Positions 16,839 to 25,747 are shown, counted from the first letter of the stretch. The stretch: 64,000 nt of DNA from Aquidulcibacter sp. (GCA_027532555.1 JAPZTJ010000007.1:26764-90763); one strand, 5' to 3'. The notes: generated from the letters alone by a model not told the origin. Numbers and translations: made by a program.

Positions 16839-17213
16839 ATGATTGGCATCAACTCCAGCTTAGGGCCGATACCGGCCTTACAGCTGCAGGTCGCAGCCCG
16901 CAGTGACCCGTCCAACAAGGATTGGGACGGCATGCGCGCTCGCGACGCTTCGTCAGACAATGGCCATGTGGCCATTGAGCTTGATCTGACTGTGCCTAGA
17001 AGCCTGCCTGACAAACCAGCCAAAGCGCACCACATGGACTTCCTATCTCAGATGGAAGCGATCCTAGAGGCCACATCAGAGCAGGAAACCACAAGTGACC
17101 TATCGACCGATTCTGCTCGCCTACAAGCGCTGCAGATCCGTCAACAATTGGAGTTACAGCCTCACGGGATCGCCAATCGCGCATCCCAACTTGCGCTTGC
17201 TCTGTTCCGCTAG
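16839..17213 (+). CDS. Mini-flagellin: flagellin-terminal-domain protein lacking the core
   Basis: 124 residues. The first 14 (MIGINSSLGPIPAL) track the flagellin start (MISVNTNIGAMAAV). The last ~40 (from SDLSTDSARLQALQ through the IAN and ALALFR end) track the flagellin C-terminal D0/D1 helix (DADLSAESAKLQSLQVKQQ ... LSLFR). The ~70 residues between are unrelated, polar, and replace the whole central coiled coil. ATG at 16839 has GAAGGA 7 bases upstream; the 11 earlier in-frame codons lack a ribosome site. It sits 193 bases before flagellin 1. It could cap, regulate or co-assemble with filament subunits, or be a decaying paralogue; the intact frame and ribosome site favour a working gene. 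Confidence 0.75.
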   Translation: MIGINSSLGPIPALQLQVAARSDPSNKDWDGMRARDASSDNGHVAIELDLTVPRSLPDKPAKAHHMDFLSQMEAILEATSEQETTSDLSTDSARLQALQIRQQLELQPHGIANRASQLALALFR

Positions 17214-17406
17214 CCTCGGCTGACTTCACACCCTCTTTGTATGCGTGCCTTCGATAGTTCCACCATGTCGACCCGCGTCGGCGTGTATGGGGGCGGCTGT
17301 CCGCACCCATGGACTGAGCGAAGCTTCCCATAAACAGGGCCATAGAGCCCATTTCAGCAACGCGTGACTTAAAGTCAAACCAATTGCTAAATGCAAGGAG
17401 ATCACA

Positions 17407-18231
17407 ATGATCAGTGTCAACACCAATATCGGTGCCATGGCTGCCGTTCAAAACCTCAAACAAACAGGCGTGCAGCTTCAACAAACTCAATCTGCCATCT
17501 CAACCGGCAAGAAAATTGCCAATGTTCGCGACAATGGAGCGGTTTGGGTCATTGCCAATAAGATGACCACCGATGTGGAAGCCTATAGCCGCGTGCGTGA
17601 GTCAAATGACCGGGCCAATGCCATTCTAGATACCGCCATAGCCGCCGGCGAAGGGGTGATGGAATTGCTCAATGAAATGAAGGCAAAAGCATTGGCGGGC
17701 ACCCAATCGGGTCTGTCGGCTAGCTCACAAGCCGCTTTGGCAGCTGACTTCGCCCAATTGCGCGACCAAATCACAACCATCGTTGCCAATGCTTCCTTTG
17801 ACGGGACCAATATGGTCAGGGCCACACCCGATAGCGCCATTGCCTTGGGGGATTCCTCTGGCGGCAATGGCATTACAATCGCGGGTGCGAACTTGAGTTT
17901 AGGCGGCGGTGTCGTGACCGTCACGGGAACCTCAGCGGTTGATTCAACGGTCAATGCCACGACGGCCCTTGGGCTCGTCAATGCATCAATCACCGCGGTG
18001 GGGACACAATTGGCCACCTGGGGTGCCGCTGCAAAGCGGCTACAAGTGCAAGGTACCTTCGTCAGCAAGCTGCAAGATGCCTTGAAAACCGGGATTGGTT
18101 CACTTGTTGACGCCGACTTGTCGGCTGAGAGCGCCAAACTCCAATCCTTGCAAGTAAAACAACAATTGGGGATCCAGGCCCTTTCCATCGCCAACTCGGG
18201 CACTTCTGCGGCTTTGTCGCTGTTTCGCTAA
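17407..18231 (+). CDS. Flagellin 1
   Basis: 274 residues. N-terminal D0/D1 (ISVNTNIGAMAAVQNL, QSAISTGKKIANVRDNGAVW) and C-terminal D1/D0 (AKLQSLQVKQQLGIQALSIAN, ending SLFR) flank a short middle with few extra residues, the size of compact alphaproteobacterial flagellins. It is exported by the flagellar secretion system and builds the filament. AAGGAG is 7-8 bases before the ATG. Flagellin 2 at 25810 has the same length and closely similar sequence. No TAACC/GGTAA element lies directly upstream; it may read from the mini-flagellin promoter. Confidence 0.95.
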   Translation: MISVNTNIGAMAAVQNLKQTGVQLQQTQSAISTGKKIANVRDNGAVWVIANKMTTDVEAYSRVRESNDRANAILDTAIAAGEGVMELLNEMKAKALAGTQSGLSASSQAALAADFAQLRDQITTIVANASFDGTNMVRATPDSAIALGDSSGGNGITIAGANLSLGGGVVTVTGTSAVDSTVNATTALGLVNASITAVGTQLATWGAAAKRLQVQGTFVSKLQDALKTGIGSLVDADLSAESAKLQSLQVKQQLGIQALSIANSGTSAALSLFR

Positions 18232-18635
18232 GGCGCAACCCTCAGACTGATTAGACCCGTCCAAAGGCCCGGATGATTGCCTGAGGCAGTCGTCCGGGTA
18301 TCGGCATCAGCAAATATTTTGGTGCATTGCTGCCCGTCACGCTTCGGCGACTTTTGACCGAACGGGGACTGGCGGGCTTGGGGAAAAGCGGAAAAGCAGA
18401 CCTTTAACGTCGAGCAGATTTTCCAAACACTAGGCGAGCAGCGCCGAAAAGCTCCTAAACGACTGGCTCACATGCGCATCACATGCTTGTCATCTGACTA
18501 TTGTGCCCCTTGAACTCGCACCGACGCTCCTCCATTTGCAAATAACTGTCGGGCCCCTCTGACTGCGCAGGACAAATCCCGCGCGGTGATGTCGACTGAA
18601 TTTGTCACACATGAGTTCTGCCCGGAGTAATTTCT
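18232..18635 (+). other. Intergenic region between flagellin 1 and terC
   Basis: 404 bases with no supported gene. Contains a hairpin at 18268-18298 just after flagellin 1. The remainder (18300-18620) has no open frame with a ribosome site and no recognised riboswitch. A GGAG site at 18624-18627 serves terC. Confidence 0.6.
18268..18298 (+). terminator. Hairpin after flagellin 1
   Basis: CCCGGATGATTGCC and GGCAGTCGTCCGGG (sharing the G of the turn region) pair with G-U wobbles around a TGA-type loop, 37 bases after the flagellin stop. No strong T-run follows, so it may be an mRNA 3' stabiliser or a weak terminator. Confidence 0.5.
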
Positions 18636-19691
18636 ATGCTTGAGACCATTCTATTCGCCGAGTTTCTCGGGAAAGCCGCTTGGATATGGTATGCCTTTAT
18701 TGGCGCGGTGATCGCGCTTCTGGCGTTCGACCTCGGGATCGTAAACAAGCAAGACCATGAAATTGGGGTCGCTGAATCCCTGAAAATGAGCGGGTTTTAT
18801 ATCGCAATTGGTCTTGGTTTTTCCGGCGTCATCTGGATGCTGTACAATAACGCCTCGCCAACAGCCTCTATCGACCCTCAACTTCTAGCGGTCACAGGGG
18901 AAGAGCGCGCTTGGACGGCATTGCAGCTCTATCTGACAGGATTTGCCGTGGAGAAGACGCTTGCCATGGACAATGTCTTCGTCATTTCCATGGTCTTCAC
19001 CTATTTGGCCATTCCCCGAAAATACCAGCATCGGGTGCTGTTCTGGGGCATTATCGGTGTGATTGTCTTGCGCGCCATCATGATTGGCGTTGGCGCAGCG
19101 CTGGTTAGCCAGTTCTCGTGGGTGCTCTATGTGTTTGCCGTCTTCCTGATCGGCACAGGCATCATGATGTTCATGAAGGGCGATAAAGAGCCCGACATGG
19201 CAGACAATAAGATTCTGCTTTGGCTGAAAAAGCGCATGAACGTCACGCCCGAATTGCACGGCAATAAGTTTCGCGTGCAGTTACCTGATCCGAAGACCGG
19301 AAAGCTGCGCTATTATGCAACGCCGCTTTTGTTGGCTTTGATGTTTGTCGAAATCGTCGACTTGGTGTTTGCAATTGACAGTGTGCCGGCGATTTTCGCG
19401 ATCACATCGGACGCCTATATCGTCTACACATCCAACATCTTTGCGATTTTGGGCCTGCGCGCCTTGTTCTTCGCATTGGCGGCGATGGTGCACCGCTTCA
19501 AATATTTGAAGTACGCCCTAGCCCTGACGCTAGTCTTCATCGGCTCAAAAATCTTTATGGGCGACCTCTTCCCCGGTGGGAAATTCCCAGCCGAATGGTC
19601 GCTGGGGATTACCATGGGGCTGATCGCAGGCGGCGTCCTCTTCTCCTTGTGGAAGACCCGAAAGGTGACGGACGCGACCGCTAAAGGATAA
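18636..19691 (+). CDS. TerC family integral membrane protein
   Basis: 351 residues with about eight to nine membrane segments. TerC signature features: an early acidic AFDLGIVNKQDHEIGVAESL, VEKTLAMDNVFVISMVF, and LMFVEIVDLVFAIDSVPAIFAIT with intramembrane Asp/Glu. The Alx/YkoY-like branch of TerC exports manganese or loads exported metalloenzymes. GGAG 8 bases before the ATG. It stands alone in the segment between the two flagellin genes. Confidence 0.92.
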   Translation: MLETILFAEFLGKAAWIWYAFIGAVIALLAFDLGIVNKQDHEIGVAESLKMSGFYIAIGLGFSGVIWMLYNNASPTASIDPQLLAVTGEERAWTALQLYLTGFAVEKTLAMDNVFVISMVFTYLAIPRKYQHRVLFWGIIGVIVLRAIMIGVGAALVSQFSWVLYVFAVFLIGTGIMMFMKGDKEPDMADNKILLWLKKRMNVTPELHGNKFRVQLPDPKTGKLRYYATPLLLALMFVEIVDLVFAIDSVPAIFAITSDAYIVYTSNIFAILGLRALFFALAAMVHRFKYLKYALALTLVFIGSKIFMGDLFPGGKFPAEWSLGITMGLIAGGVLFSLWKTRKVTDATAKG

Positions 19692-19815
19692 GAGCGTCCT
19701 TTCCTGTCAGCGAAAGAATTTGTCGCGCTTCGTCGCGGTTCTCGGTCGGCCATGCGGGTCTGTGCTGGGAACCGCGACTTTGTTGCCGCCGTTTGGGCGA
19801 CACCGATTTGAAGGA

Positions 19816-20001
19816 CTAGTCCTTTGGAGGATCCTTCTTTTGGAAAAACAAGATCGCTGCAAAGCATAACAGGCCAAGTCCAAGCACCAACATGGTGCCG
19901 AACACAGTCGGAAACTCAAAGAAGCGCGAATTAATGGCAGATCCTGCCAAGGTCGCGCCCACTGTGGCGAGTGTAATCACGGTGACAGACGGATAACGCA
20001 T
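19816..20001 (-). CDS. Small two-helix membrane protein
   Basis: 61 residues if started at the ATG at 20001 (64 from a TTG at 20010). Two hydrophobic segments (VTVITLATVGATLAGSAI and FGTMLVLGLGLLCFAAILFF) and a charged QKKDPPKD tail give a plausible small inner-membrane protein. No clear ribosome site is visible. No family recognised. Confidence 0.45.
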   Translation of the reverse strand: MRYPSVTVITLATVGATLAGSAINSRFFEFPTVFGTMLVLGLGLLCFAAILFFQKKDPPKD

Positions 20002-20502
20002 AACAAACAAATGGGCATTGTTTGGGCATCCCGGCCAGACAATTCAATCTCAATTCTACTTGATGTCTGACACCACATTAAGCTGGCCTTACAGGGGCTT
20101 TCAAATCGTTGACAGTACAGAATTGGACTATCTTTTTTGACTGTAGCTGGCCGACTGCGGATGGTTTGGTTTGAGGGGCTTGGACGTTGAAAGGCGGTCA
20201 AAAGCGAATTTGGTTGTCGTCAGCCGCATTGGAGATCGTGCACTCACATAGCACTAGACGCTAAGCCGCCAGCACACCGCGATCATACCCGGCACTGACT
20301 TTTCAGCCAGCGCAGGCTAGCAAACCAAACGGCAAAGCGGCATAGTCGATAATGGCGGCCAAGGCGCAATCTGACTGAGAAGGGAAGTGAGCTAACCAGC
20401 TTTTTCCTTAACCATCTCAACAGCTTATGCAAGGAACGCCAGTCAATTCATACAGCGTGATGAACAATCCGTGCTAAATCTTAGGGGCTGGAGAGACTGA
20501 CA
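20002..20502. other. Intergenic region upstream of the M14 peptidase gene
   Basis: About 500 bases without a supported gene. No long frame with a ribosome site on either strand. TTAACCAT (about 20406-20413), which looks like half of a CtrA site, occurs once, but the second TTAA at the needed spacing is missing. Composition here resembles the surrounding chromosome, unlike the GC-rich gene that follows. Confidence 0.5.
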
Positions 20503-23283
20503 ATGCAGAACAATTGGCTGTCGCGGAGTGCATGCGGCTGGATCTCTTCCATGCTGGCCCTGATCTTGGCCCTGTTTCTGGCAACCCCAGCGGCAGCCCA
20601 GCCGACTAGCGCAGCATTGTTGCCGCCGCAGGTTGCCGCTCGGCAAGTGACACCGCCGCATGTTGTGCCAGGCACCACCTACAACCCTGCGATCCCCACC
20701 CCGACAGACGCACTTGGCTTTACCCTCGGTGAGCATCCGGTCCGGCACCATGACCTTCTGGCCTATCTAGGCACGCTGGACCGGCTGTCAGACCGGATCA
20801 GCGTCGAGGAAATCGGCCGCTCCCACGAGCGCCGACCGATCCTGCTGCTGAAGATCACCAGCCCGGCCAATCATGCGCGCCTTGAACAGCTGCGCACCGA
20901 GCATCTGGGGCGGCTGGAGGCCGGAGTCGAGGCACCTGCCGATGCGCCAGTGTTCGTCTGGGCCAATTTCGGTGTGCACGGTGCCGAGGCGTCGGCTCAG
21001 GATGCTGCGCTGGCCACGGTCTACCATTTTGCAGCAGCCACCGGCAGTGAGATGGATGCGATGCTCGACCGGGCCGTGATCCTGGTGGTCGCTGTCCTCA
21101 ATCCAGACGGCCACGCGCTTCGGGTCTCGAGGGTTGACCGGTTTTCCGGCGAGGCTGGGGTTAGCGATCCTTCCCATTTCCAGCATAGCGGATGGGGCGA
21201 GGCGCGGGTGAACCATTATGGCTTTGATCTCAACCGCGACTGGCTTCTGCTGAGCCAGCCGGAGGCGCGCGCGTGGGTCGGGGCCTGGCAGCGCTGGGTC
21301 CCGCAGCTGTCACTGGACCATCACGAGATGGGCTCCAATAGCAGCTTTTATTTCCACCCTGGAGAGCCGCGGCGGGTGAATGCCCTGATCACACGGCGGC
21401 AGACCGAACTGGCAGACCGGATTGCAGGCTACCATTCCCGCGCGCTCGATCCTGATGGCGTACTCTATTATGCCGAGGAGGGGTTCGATAACTTCTATAT
21501 CGGCAAGGGATCGACCTATCCGCAGGTTAATGGCGGTGTTGGCATCCTGTATGAAGCGGGCACTGCCGCTGGCGGTGCTGTCGAGGGCCGCAATGGCCTT
21601 CGCACCTATGCCGAAAACATCCGGCTGCAGTTCCGCGCCAATCTGGCCGCCGTCACTGGCGCGGTTGAGATCCGGCGCGACCTGACCGCATCGCAAACCG
21701 CCTACTTCCGGCAGGCGCGCGCCAGCGCCCGCGCATCCGGACCAGCGGCATACGTAGTTGCCGCCCCCGATGATCCAGCGCGGATGCAGCGGTTCCTGGG
21801 CCTTCTGGCCATCCATGGCGTGACGGCCCATGCACTGACCGAGACCATCGAGGCCGGTGGCCGACGGTTCGAAGCAGGGCGCGCCTATCTGGTGCCCACC
21901 GACCAACGGCAGGCCGCCATGGTGCGCGGCATCTTCGAGACGCCGAAGTCCTTCGAGGAGAGTGTCTTCTATGATGTGTCTGCTTGGACCATGCCGCTGG
22001 CCTACGACCTGGACTGGGCTGCCCTAGAGCCAGGGGCGTTCCGCCCCCGGCTTCTGGGAGAGCGGGCGCGAGGCGGGTTTGATCGTCAACCGGCACCCGC
22101 AAGGGTTCTGGCGGAAGGGCCCTATGGCTATGTCGTGCGGTGGAGCGACCGCGCTGCGCCGCGCGTGGCGGGCGAGCTGCTCCGCGCGGGCCTGATGGTG
22201 CGCACGGCTTCAGCGCCGTTTGAAGCGGCAACACCCTCCGGACCGGTTGCGTTCGGCCGCGGTGCTTTGTTCGTGCCGACCGCCGGACAGCAGATGGATG
22301 CAGCCGCCGTACACGCCCTAATGGGCAGGCTGGCGCGGGAAGGCGGCGCGATGATTGCGCCCGTTGTGTCAGGCCGTACGCCGAGCCCCGCTACAGACCT
22401 TGGCGGCAACAAGTCTTGGACCACGGTCACACGGCCTGAAATCCTGCTGTTGTTTACGGGCGACGCTCCGCGCACGGAGGCCGGAGAGGCTTGGTGGCTA
22501 CTAGACCACGAGATGGGCCTGCCGGTTACGCTGCGCCGCGCTAGCGAGCTTAGCCGGACAGAGCTGTCACGATATACGCATGTCCTGATTCTGGGTGCGG
22601 CCTCGTCGGGCTGGACCCGGGCCGAAACCGAGGCGCTGACGCGCTGGACCCGGGGCGGCGGGGTGCTAATCGCCAGTGGCGCAGCTGCCCAGTGGGCCCA
22701 GCGGGCCTTCGCGGCCGAGGCCGGCGAGGCAGCCGCTGCCGGTGCCAGCCCGTCCGCGCGGCCTGCAGCAAGACCTGCGCTAGCGCCTGCAAGTGATGGC
22801 AATGAGGCCAGAACTCCTGACCAGCCAACAGCGCGGTCAGCCGAGCCACCGCACGACCGACGTGATTTTGATCGCATGGAAATTGGCGAGACCGAGCACA
22901 TCGTCGCCGGTGCGCTGTTCCAGTCCGACTTGGATCCGAGCCATCCGCTGGCGTTCGGCCATACCGACCGGGACCTTGCAATCATGAAAGTCGGTACCGC
23001 CGTGCTCGAGTGGCCACGGGACGATGCGTATGCCGTTGTCGCCCGTTATCGCGACGCACCACTCCTAGCGGGCTATGCCTCGCGCACATCCATCGCTCGT
23101 GTAGCCGGGGCACCCGCCGTCACCGCCACACAGCGCGGAACGGGCACGCTGGTGCTGTTTGCCGACAACCCGACCTTCCGGGGCACATTCCCCGGCACAG
23201 AGCGCCTCTTACTCAACTCGATCTTCATGAACCGCCACATCCGAGCACCCCGCGCCCCGGACCTATCGGACGAAATTGACTGA
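20503..23283 (+). CDS. Secreted M14-family zinc carboxypeptidase-like protein
   Basis: 926 residues. A Sec signal peptide (SMLALILALFLATPAAAQ) is followed by an M14 domain with HGAE (H159, E162) as first zinc ligands, FDLNRDW with the substrate-binding Asn-Arg, and a later His in LDHHEMGSNSSFYF (H273/H274). GGVGILYEAG may supply the catalytic Glu. A long C-terminal half (about 400-926), including a GLTase-like region (THVLILGAASSGWT) and a low-complexity Ala/Pro/Glu linker near 740-780, probably helps bind substrate. The coding sequence is much richer in G and C and uses CTG and CGG more than its neighbours, suggesting recent acquisition. GGAGAG precedes the ATG. Confidence 0.88.
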   Translation: MQNNWLSRSACGWISSMLALILALFLATPAAAQPTSAALLPPQVAARQVTPPHVVPGTTYNPAIPTPTDALGFTLGEHPVRHHDLLAYLGTLDRLSDRISVEEIGRSHERRPILLLKITSPANHARLEQLRTEHLGRLEAGVEAPADAPVFVWANFGVHGAEASAQDAALATVYHFAAATGSEMDAMLDRAVILVVAVLNPDGHALRVSRVDRFSGEAGVSDPSHFQHSGWGEARVNHYGFDLNRDWLLLSQPEARAWVGAWQRWVPQLSLDHHEMGSNSSFYFHPGEPRRVNALITRRQTELADRIAGYHSRALDPDGVLYYAEEGFDNFYIGKGSTYPQVNGGVGILYEAGTAAGGAVEGRNGLRTYAENIRLQFRANLAAVTGAVEIRRDLTASQTAYFRQARASARASGPAAYVVAAPDDPARMQRFLGLLAIHGVTAHALTETIEAGGRRFEAGRAYLVPTDQRQAAMVRGIFETPKSFEESVFYDVSAWTMPLAYDLDWAALEPGAFRPRLLGERARGGFDRQPAPARVLAEGPYGYVVRWSDRAAPRVAGELLRAGLMVRTASAPFEAATPSGPVAFGRGALFVPTAGQQMDAAAVHALMGRLAREGGAMIAPVVSGRTPSPATDLGGNKSWTTVTRPEILLLFTGDAPRTEAGEAWWLLDHEMGLPVTLRRASELSRTELSRYTHVLILGAASSGWTRAETEALTRWTRGGGVLIASGAAAQWAQRAFAAEAGEAAAAGASPSARPAARPALAPASDGNEARTPDQPTARSAEPPHDRRDFDRMEIGETEHIVAGALFQSDLDPSHPLAFGHTDRDLAIMKVGTAVLEWPRDDAYAVVARYRDAPLLAGYASRTSIARVAGAPAVTATQRGTGTLVLFADNPTFRGTFPGTERLLLNSIFMNRHIRAPRAPDLSDEID

Positions 23284-23833
23284 TCGGAGTGGCAGTGATC
23301 CTAACCTGGGGGGCGGCTCACGTCGTCATGCATATCTCAGGGTATGGTCAGCATTCATGTCGTGGACTTGTCAGAGCTTCAAGGGTGGAGCCCAAAACGC
23401 ACGCTTGGGAACTCGAACACGGAAGACATACTTTCCAAGCCGTGGTTTCTGATGGTGCAGCGCAAGAGACTGCGATCGAGGGCTGAGCGACATAACAAAG
23501 GTCACCCAACGCGATCTTTCAGTGAGTAGAGTCACGTCCTCGCAAGACACCGTTAGATACAAATTCCTTGATCTACCCCAACTGTCCGCTCTGGAGCACG
23601 CAGCAAATGTGACTGAGTGACCTAGTATGGCGCATTTGAGACTGGCGGCATTTCGGCTGAACTTGGCCGAAAGGGGAAGGTCTGCTTTGGGGGCGTAGAT
23701 GGGTGAAAGCGGACGTTCAAAATGCTCTGCTACCCATCGTTAGACCAGCACGGCTTAGAGTTTGTGCCTTTGTTGAAGGGCACCCATTGTTCGGGCTTAA
23801 CAATGACCTGATTTGAAATTGTTTAGTGCCTTC
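23284..23833. other. Intergenic region after the M14 peptidase gene
   Basis: 550 bases with only short, unconvincing open frames (longest about 65 codons). A hairpin with stems TTTCGGC and GCCGAAA around an 8-base loop lies at about 23650-23672. The stretch 23640-23760 has the look of a decayed repeat or gene remnant, but no family is recognised. Confidence 0.45.
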
Positions 23834-24472
23834 CTATTGTCTACCCTTCGCGCAAAGCAGCACGCCTTGGACCAGATTTGTGACGAGTTTGATAGGTGAT
23901 GCCCAATCGTAGCTACTGATGGTAATGAGACTATGGGCAATTCCGTTTAGACCGCAGATCAGTGTTTGCGCATCTCCTACTATGTCCGTTGTGGGTCGAT
24001 CCGTCGCAGCGGCAAGTGCCACGAGAAAAACTCCATAGCGATCTGCGACCGGTGAAGCTTCAACAAACACACTGACGTCGCTTTGTTCGACACCTGCTGA
24101 CATAAACACCAAGCGATAGCTTGCGCGATTATCGAGCCAATACTGAACATAGGCCACGCACATCGCCTTAATCGCGTCTGTGGGGTCTTGGTTTGAAGTC
24201 TTGGCTGCGACTATTTTGGCAAAAACATCAATAAAAACATCGTCCCAGAGCGCTCGCAATACATCGATTTTGCCTTCATAATAGGTGTAGATACTCATAG
24301 GTGTGCAGCCAACTTCTTTCGCAATACGCCGTAGAGACACCGCTTCATAGCCTTCGGCCTCAAACAATTGGCGAGCCGCTTCAGCAATCCTTGCGCGCTT
24401 TCCCTCGACTTGTTCATTTGAGAGCGGAGGCCGTCCACGCGGGTTTGGTTTTGTTGTTTTCACTTCTGCCAT
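23834..24472 (-). CDS. TetR/AcrR family transcriptional regulator
   Basis: 212 residues. After a basic Pro-rich start (KTTKPNPRGRPPLSNEQ) comes the TetR HTH: RIAEAARQLFEAEGYEAVSL, then GCTPMSIYTYYEGKIDVL. The C-terminal domain is of the TetR_C_33-like type (CVAYVQYWLDNRASYRLVF). Divergent from the DUF2147 and DUF1772 genes across 95 bases containing a perfect 16-base palindrome, a good operator candidate. Effector unknown. Confidence 0.92.
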   Translation of the reverse strand: MAEVKTTKPNPRGRPPLSNEQVEGKRARIAEAARQLFEAEGYEAVSLRRIAKEVGCTPMSIYTYYEGKIDVLRALWDDVFIDVFAKIVAAKTSNQDPTDAIKAMCVAYVQYWLDNRASYRLVFMSAGVEQSDVSVFVEASPVADRYGVFLVALAAATDRPTTDIVGDAQTLICGLNGIAHSLITISSYDWASPIKLVTNLVQGVLLCAKGRQ

Positions 24473-24511
24473 CGTCGTTTCCTAGGGCTGAAAGTCACAA
24501 AAGGGAACGAC

Positions 24512-24548
24512 TTGACTCATTATCTCAAATTAATTATACGCGTATAAT
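24512..24548 (+). promoter_or_regulatory. 16-base palindromic operator and promoter for the DUF2147 gene
   Basis: ATTATACGCGTATAAT (24533-24548) is a perfect palindrome. TTGACT (24512-24517) with a 17-base spacer to TATACG (24535-24540), or TTATCT (24520-24525) with 17 to TATAAT (24543-24548), would make a promoter overlapping the palindrome. A TetR dimer bound there would block the plus-strand genes. Binding is inferred. Confidence 0.6.
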
Positions 24549-24567
24549 AAATTAAAGGAATGTAACA

Positions 24568-25017
24568 ATGCTCCTCGCCTTTGTAGCTCTTCTGATGGGT
24601 GTCCATGGCGCGACATCCGTGCCTCGCTCTTTGGACTCCGACGTACGGTGGATTGAAGGGACTTGGATTGCGACAAACCGTAGCGGTCAGATTGATGGCC
24701 ACATTGCGTTCCAGAAGTGCTCTGATGGCACGCCGTGTGGGGTCTTGGTTTGGATTGATCCAAAAAAGAATTCACAAAGATTGGACCTTCGCAATCCAAA
24801 TCCGCGTCTGCGAAGCCGCCCACTCATAGGGGCGGTTATTCTATCAGGTTTCACTAGGCATGGTGAAGTTTGGCGTGGGGGACGAATATACAATCCAGAA
24901 GACGGTATGTCTTTTAACTGTTCGATAGCACGGGGTGGTGACGGGGAATTGCTCGTAACGGGGTGTCTTGGCCCCTTATGCCAAACCAAGACTTGGAGGC
25001 GATATGTCAATGATTGA
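24568..25017 (+). CDS. DUF2147 domain protein, exported
   Basis: 149 residues. N-terminal hydrophobic signal (LLAFVALLMGVHGATS). The DUF2147 pattern is clear: WIEGTWIATNRSG, DGHIAFQKC, DLRNPNPRLRSRPLIGAVIL, GGRIYNPEDGMSFNC, ending with KTWRRY. Members are periplasmic beta-barrels sometimes linked to aromatic-compound or lipid handling; function uncertain. Its 3' end overlaps the DUF1772 start by 14 bases. Probably repressed by the divergent TetR regulator. Confidence 0.85.
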   Translation: MLLAFVALLMGVHGATSVPRSLDSDVRWIEGTWIATNRSGQIDGHIAFQKCSDGTPCGVLVWIDPKKNSQRLDLRNPNPRLRSRPLIGAVILSGFTRHGEVWRGGRIYNPEDGMSFNCSIARGGDGELLVTGCLGPLCQTKTWRRYVND

Positions 25018-25474
25018 AGTTCTCACAATTGCAACCGCGACAATTCTGGGGTTGTTTGCGGGTGGGATGCTAACTGAGGCCCTTTTGCTAGTTCCGTATT
25101 TTCGTTCGTTACCAGCAGAGGAATTTTACCGCCAGCATCACGATTTTGGGCCGCGCCTCTATCGTTTTTACTCGCCCTTAACAATCGCTGCCACGCTGCT
25201 GCCGCTAACAACAGCCATTGTTGTTGCGATTTTTGATCCGCGGAACTATGGACCCTCAGCGCTGGTCGCCTTGCTAAGCTTATCGATACTATGCACGTAT
25301 TTTCTGTATTTTCGAGCAGCAAACCTCTCGTTCGCACAACAGCGGTTAACAGCGATCGAGTTAAAGCGAGAACTCGGACGATGGTCAGCTGTTCACAACT
25401 TTAGAACCACTTTAGCCATTGCATCTGCTGTAGTCTCTATCTTCGCAGCCATCAAAGTTGCTTCCAACTCATAG
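25004..25474 (+). CDS. DUF1772 / anthrone-oxygenase-like membrane protein
   Basis: 156 residues with four transmembrane segments, starting LTIATATILGLFAGGMLTEALLLVPYFRSL and containing the paired acidic and His residues of DUF1772 proteins (anthrone oxygenase-like). GGAGG (24995-24999) favours ATG 25004 or 25010. Overlaps the DUF2147 stop, so co-translated. May act on hydrophobic aromatic compounds; inference only. Confidence 0.8.
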   Translation: MSMIEVLTIATATILGLFAGGMLTEALLLVPYFRSLPAEEFYRQHHDFGPRLYRFYSPLTIAATLLPLTTAIVVAIFDPRNYGPSALVALLSLSILCTYFLYFRAANLSFAQQRLTAIELKRELGRWSAVHNFRTTLAIASAVVSIFAAIKVASNS

Positions 25475-25704
25475 CACGCCTGCAGGTCGTCGCGAGGTAA
25501 TGACCAGAGATTGCCAGAGATCGTGCGCGTCGCTTATGCAAGCTAGATTTTCAGCAATCTCGGCCTTACATCCGAGCAGTTGGGTGTCCGCTTTCGAGCA
25601 ACGCTCAACCCAGCCCAAGTGGCCACCCATGGCGCAATGCAGCCATGAAACTAACAACCGATATGGGCGAAACAAGTCACCAAGACCGACCCTCCTGCAA
25701 TTCA

Positions 25705-25747
25705 TTACCGTTGGTAACGTAAGATTCATAACCGGCTGGTAACATCG
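25705..25747 (+). promoter_or_regulatory. Two TAACC/GGTAA-type sites upstream of flagellin 2
   Basis: TTACC-GTT-GGTAA (25705-25717) is a perfect dyad. TAACC-GGCT-GGTAA-C-ATCG (25729-25747) matches the element at 16759-16777 and sits 62 bases before the ATG. The two sites are 24 bases apart start to start, about two helical turns, as for paired activator sites. Flagellin-specific control is inferred from position. Confidence 0.5.

Noticed and set aside
17583..18203. 206-codon minus-strand frame opposite flagellin 1
   Set aside because: A similar frame appears opposite flagellin 2, as expected from the mirrored flagellin sequence; no gene features.
18391..18412. AAAGCAGACCTT shared (inverted) with about 23677-23688
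   Set aside because: A 12-base match alone is too short to call a repeat family; flanks do not align convincingly.
18300..18635. Possible manganese (yybP-ykoY) riboswitch before terC
   Set aside because: The conserved paired loops of that riboswitch were not found in the leader.
22128..22985. Long minus-strand open frame inside the M14 peptidase gene
   Set aside because: It is the mirror frame of a GC-rich gene, with Arg/Ser/Pro-heavy composition and no ribosome site.
23289..23529. Short plus-strand frames of 61-65 codons after the M14 gene
   Set aside because: No ribosome site, no domain, overlapping frames of equal quality; most likely non-coding.
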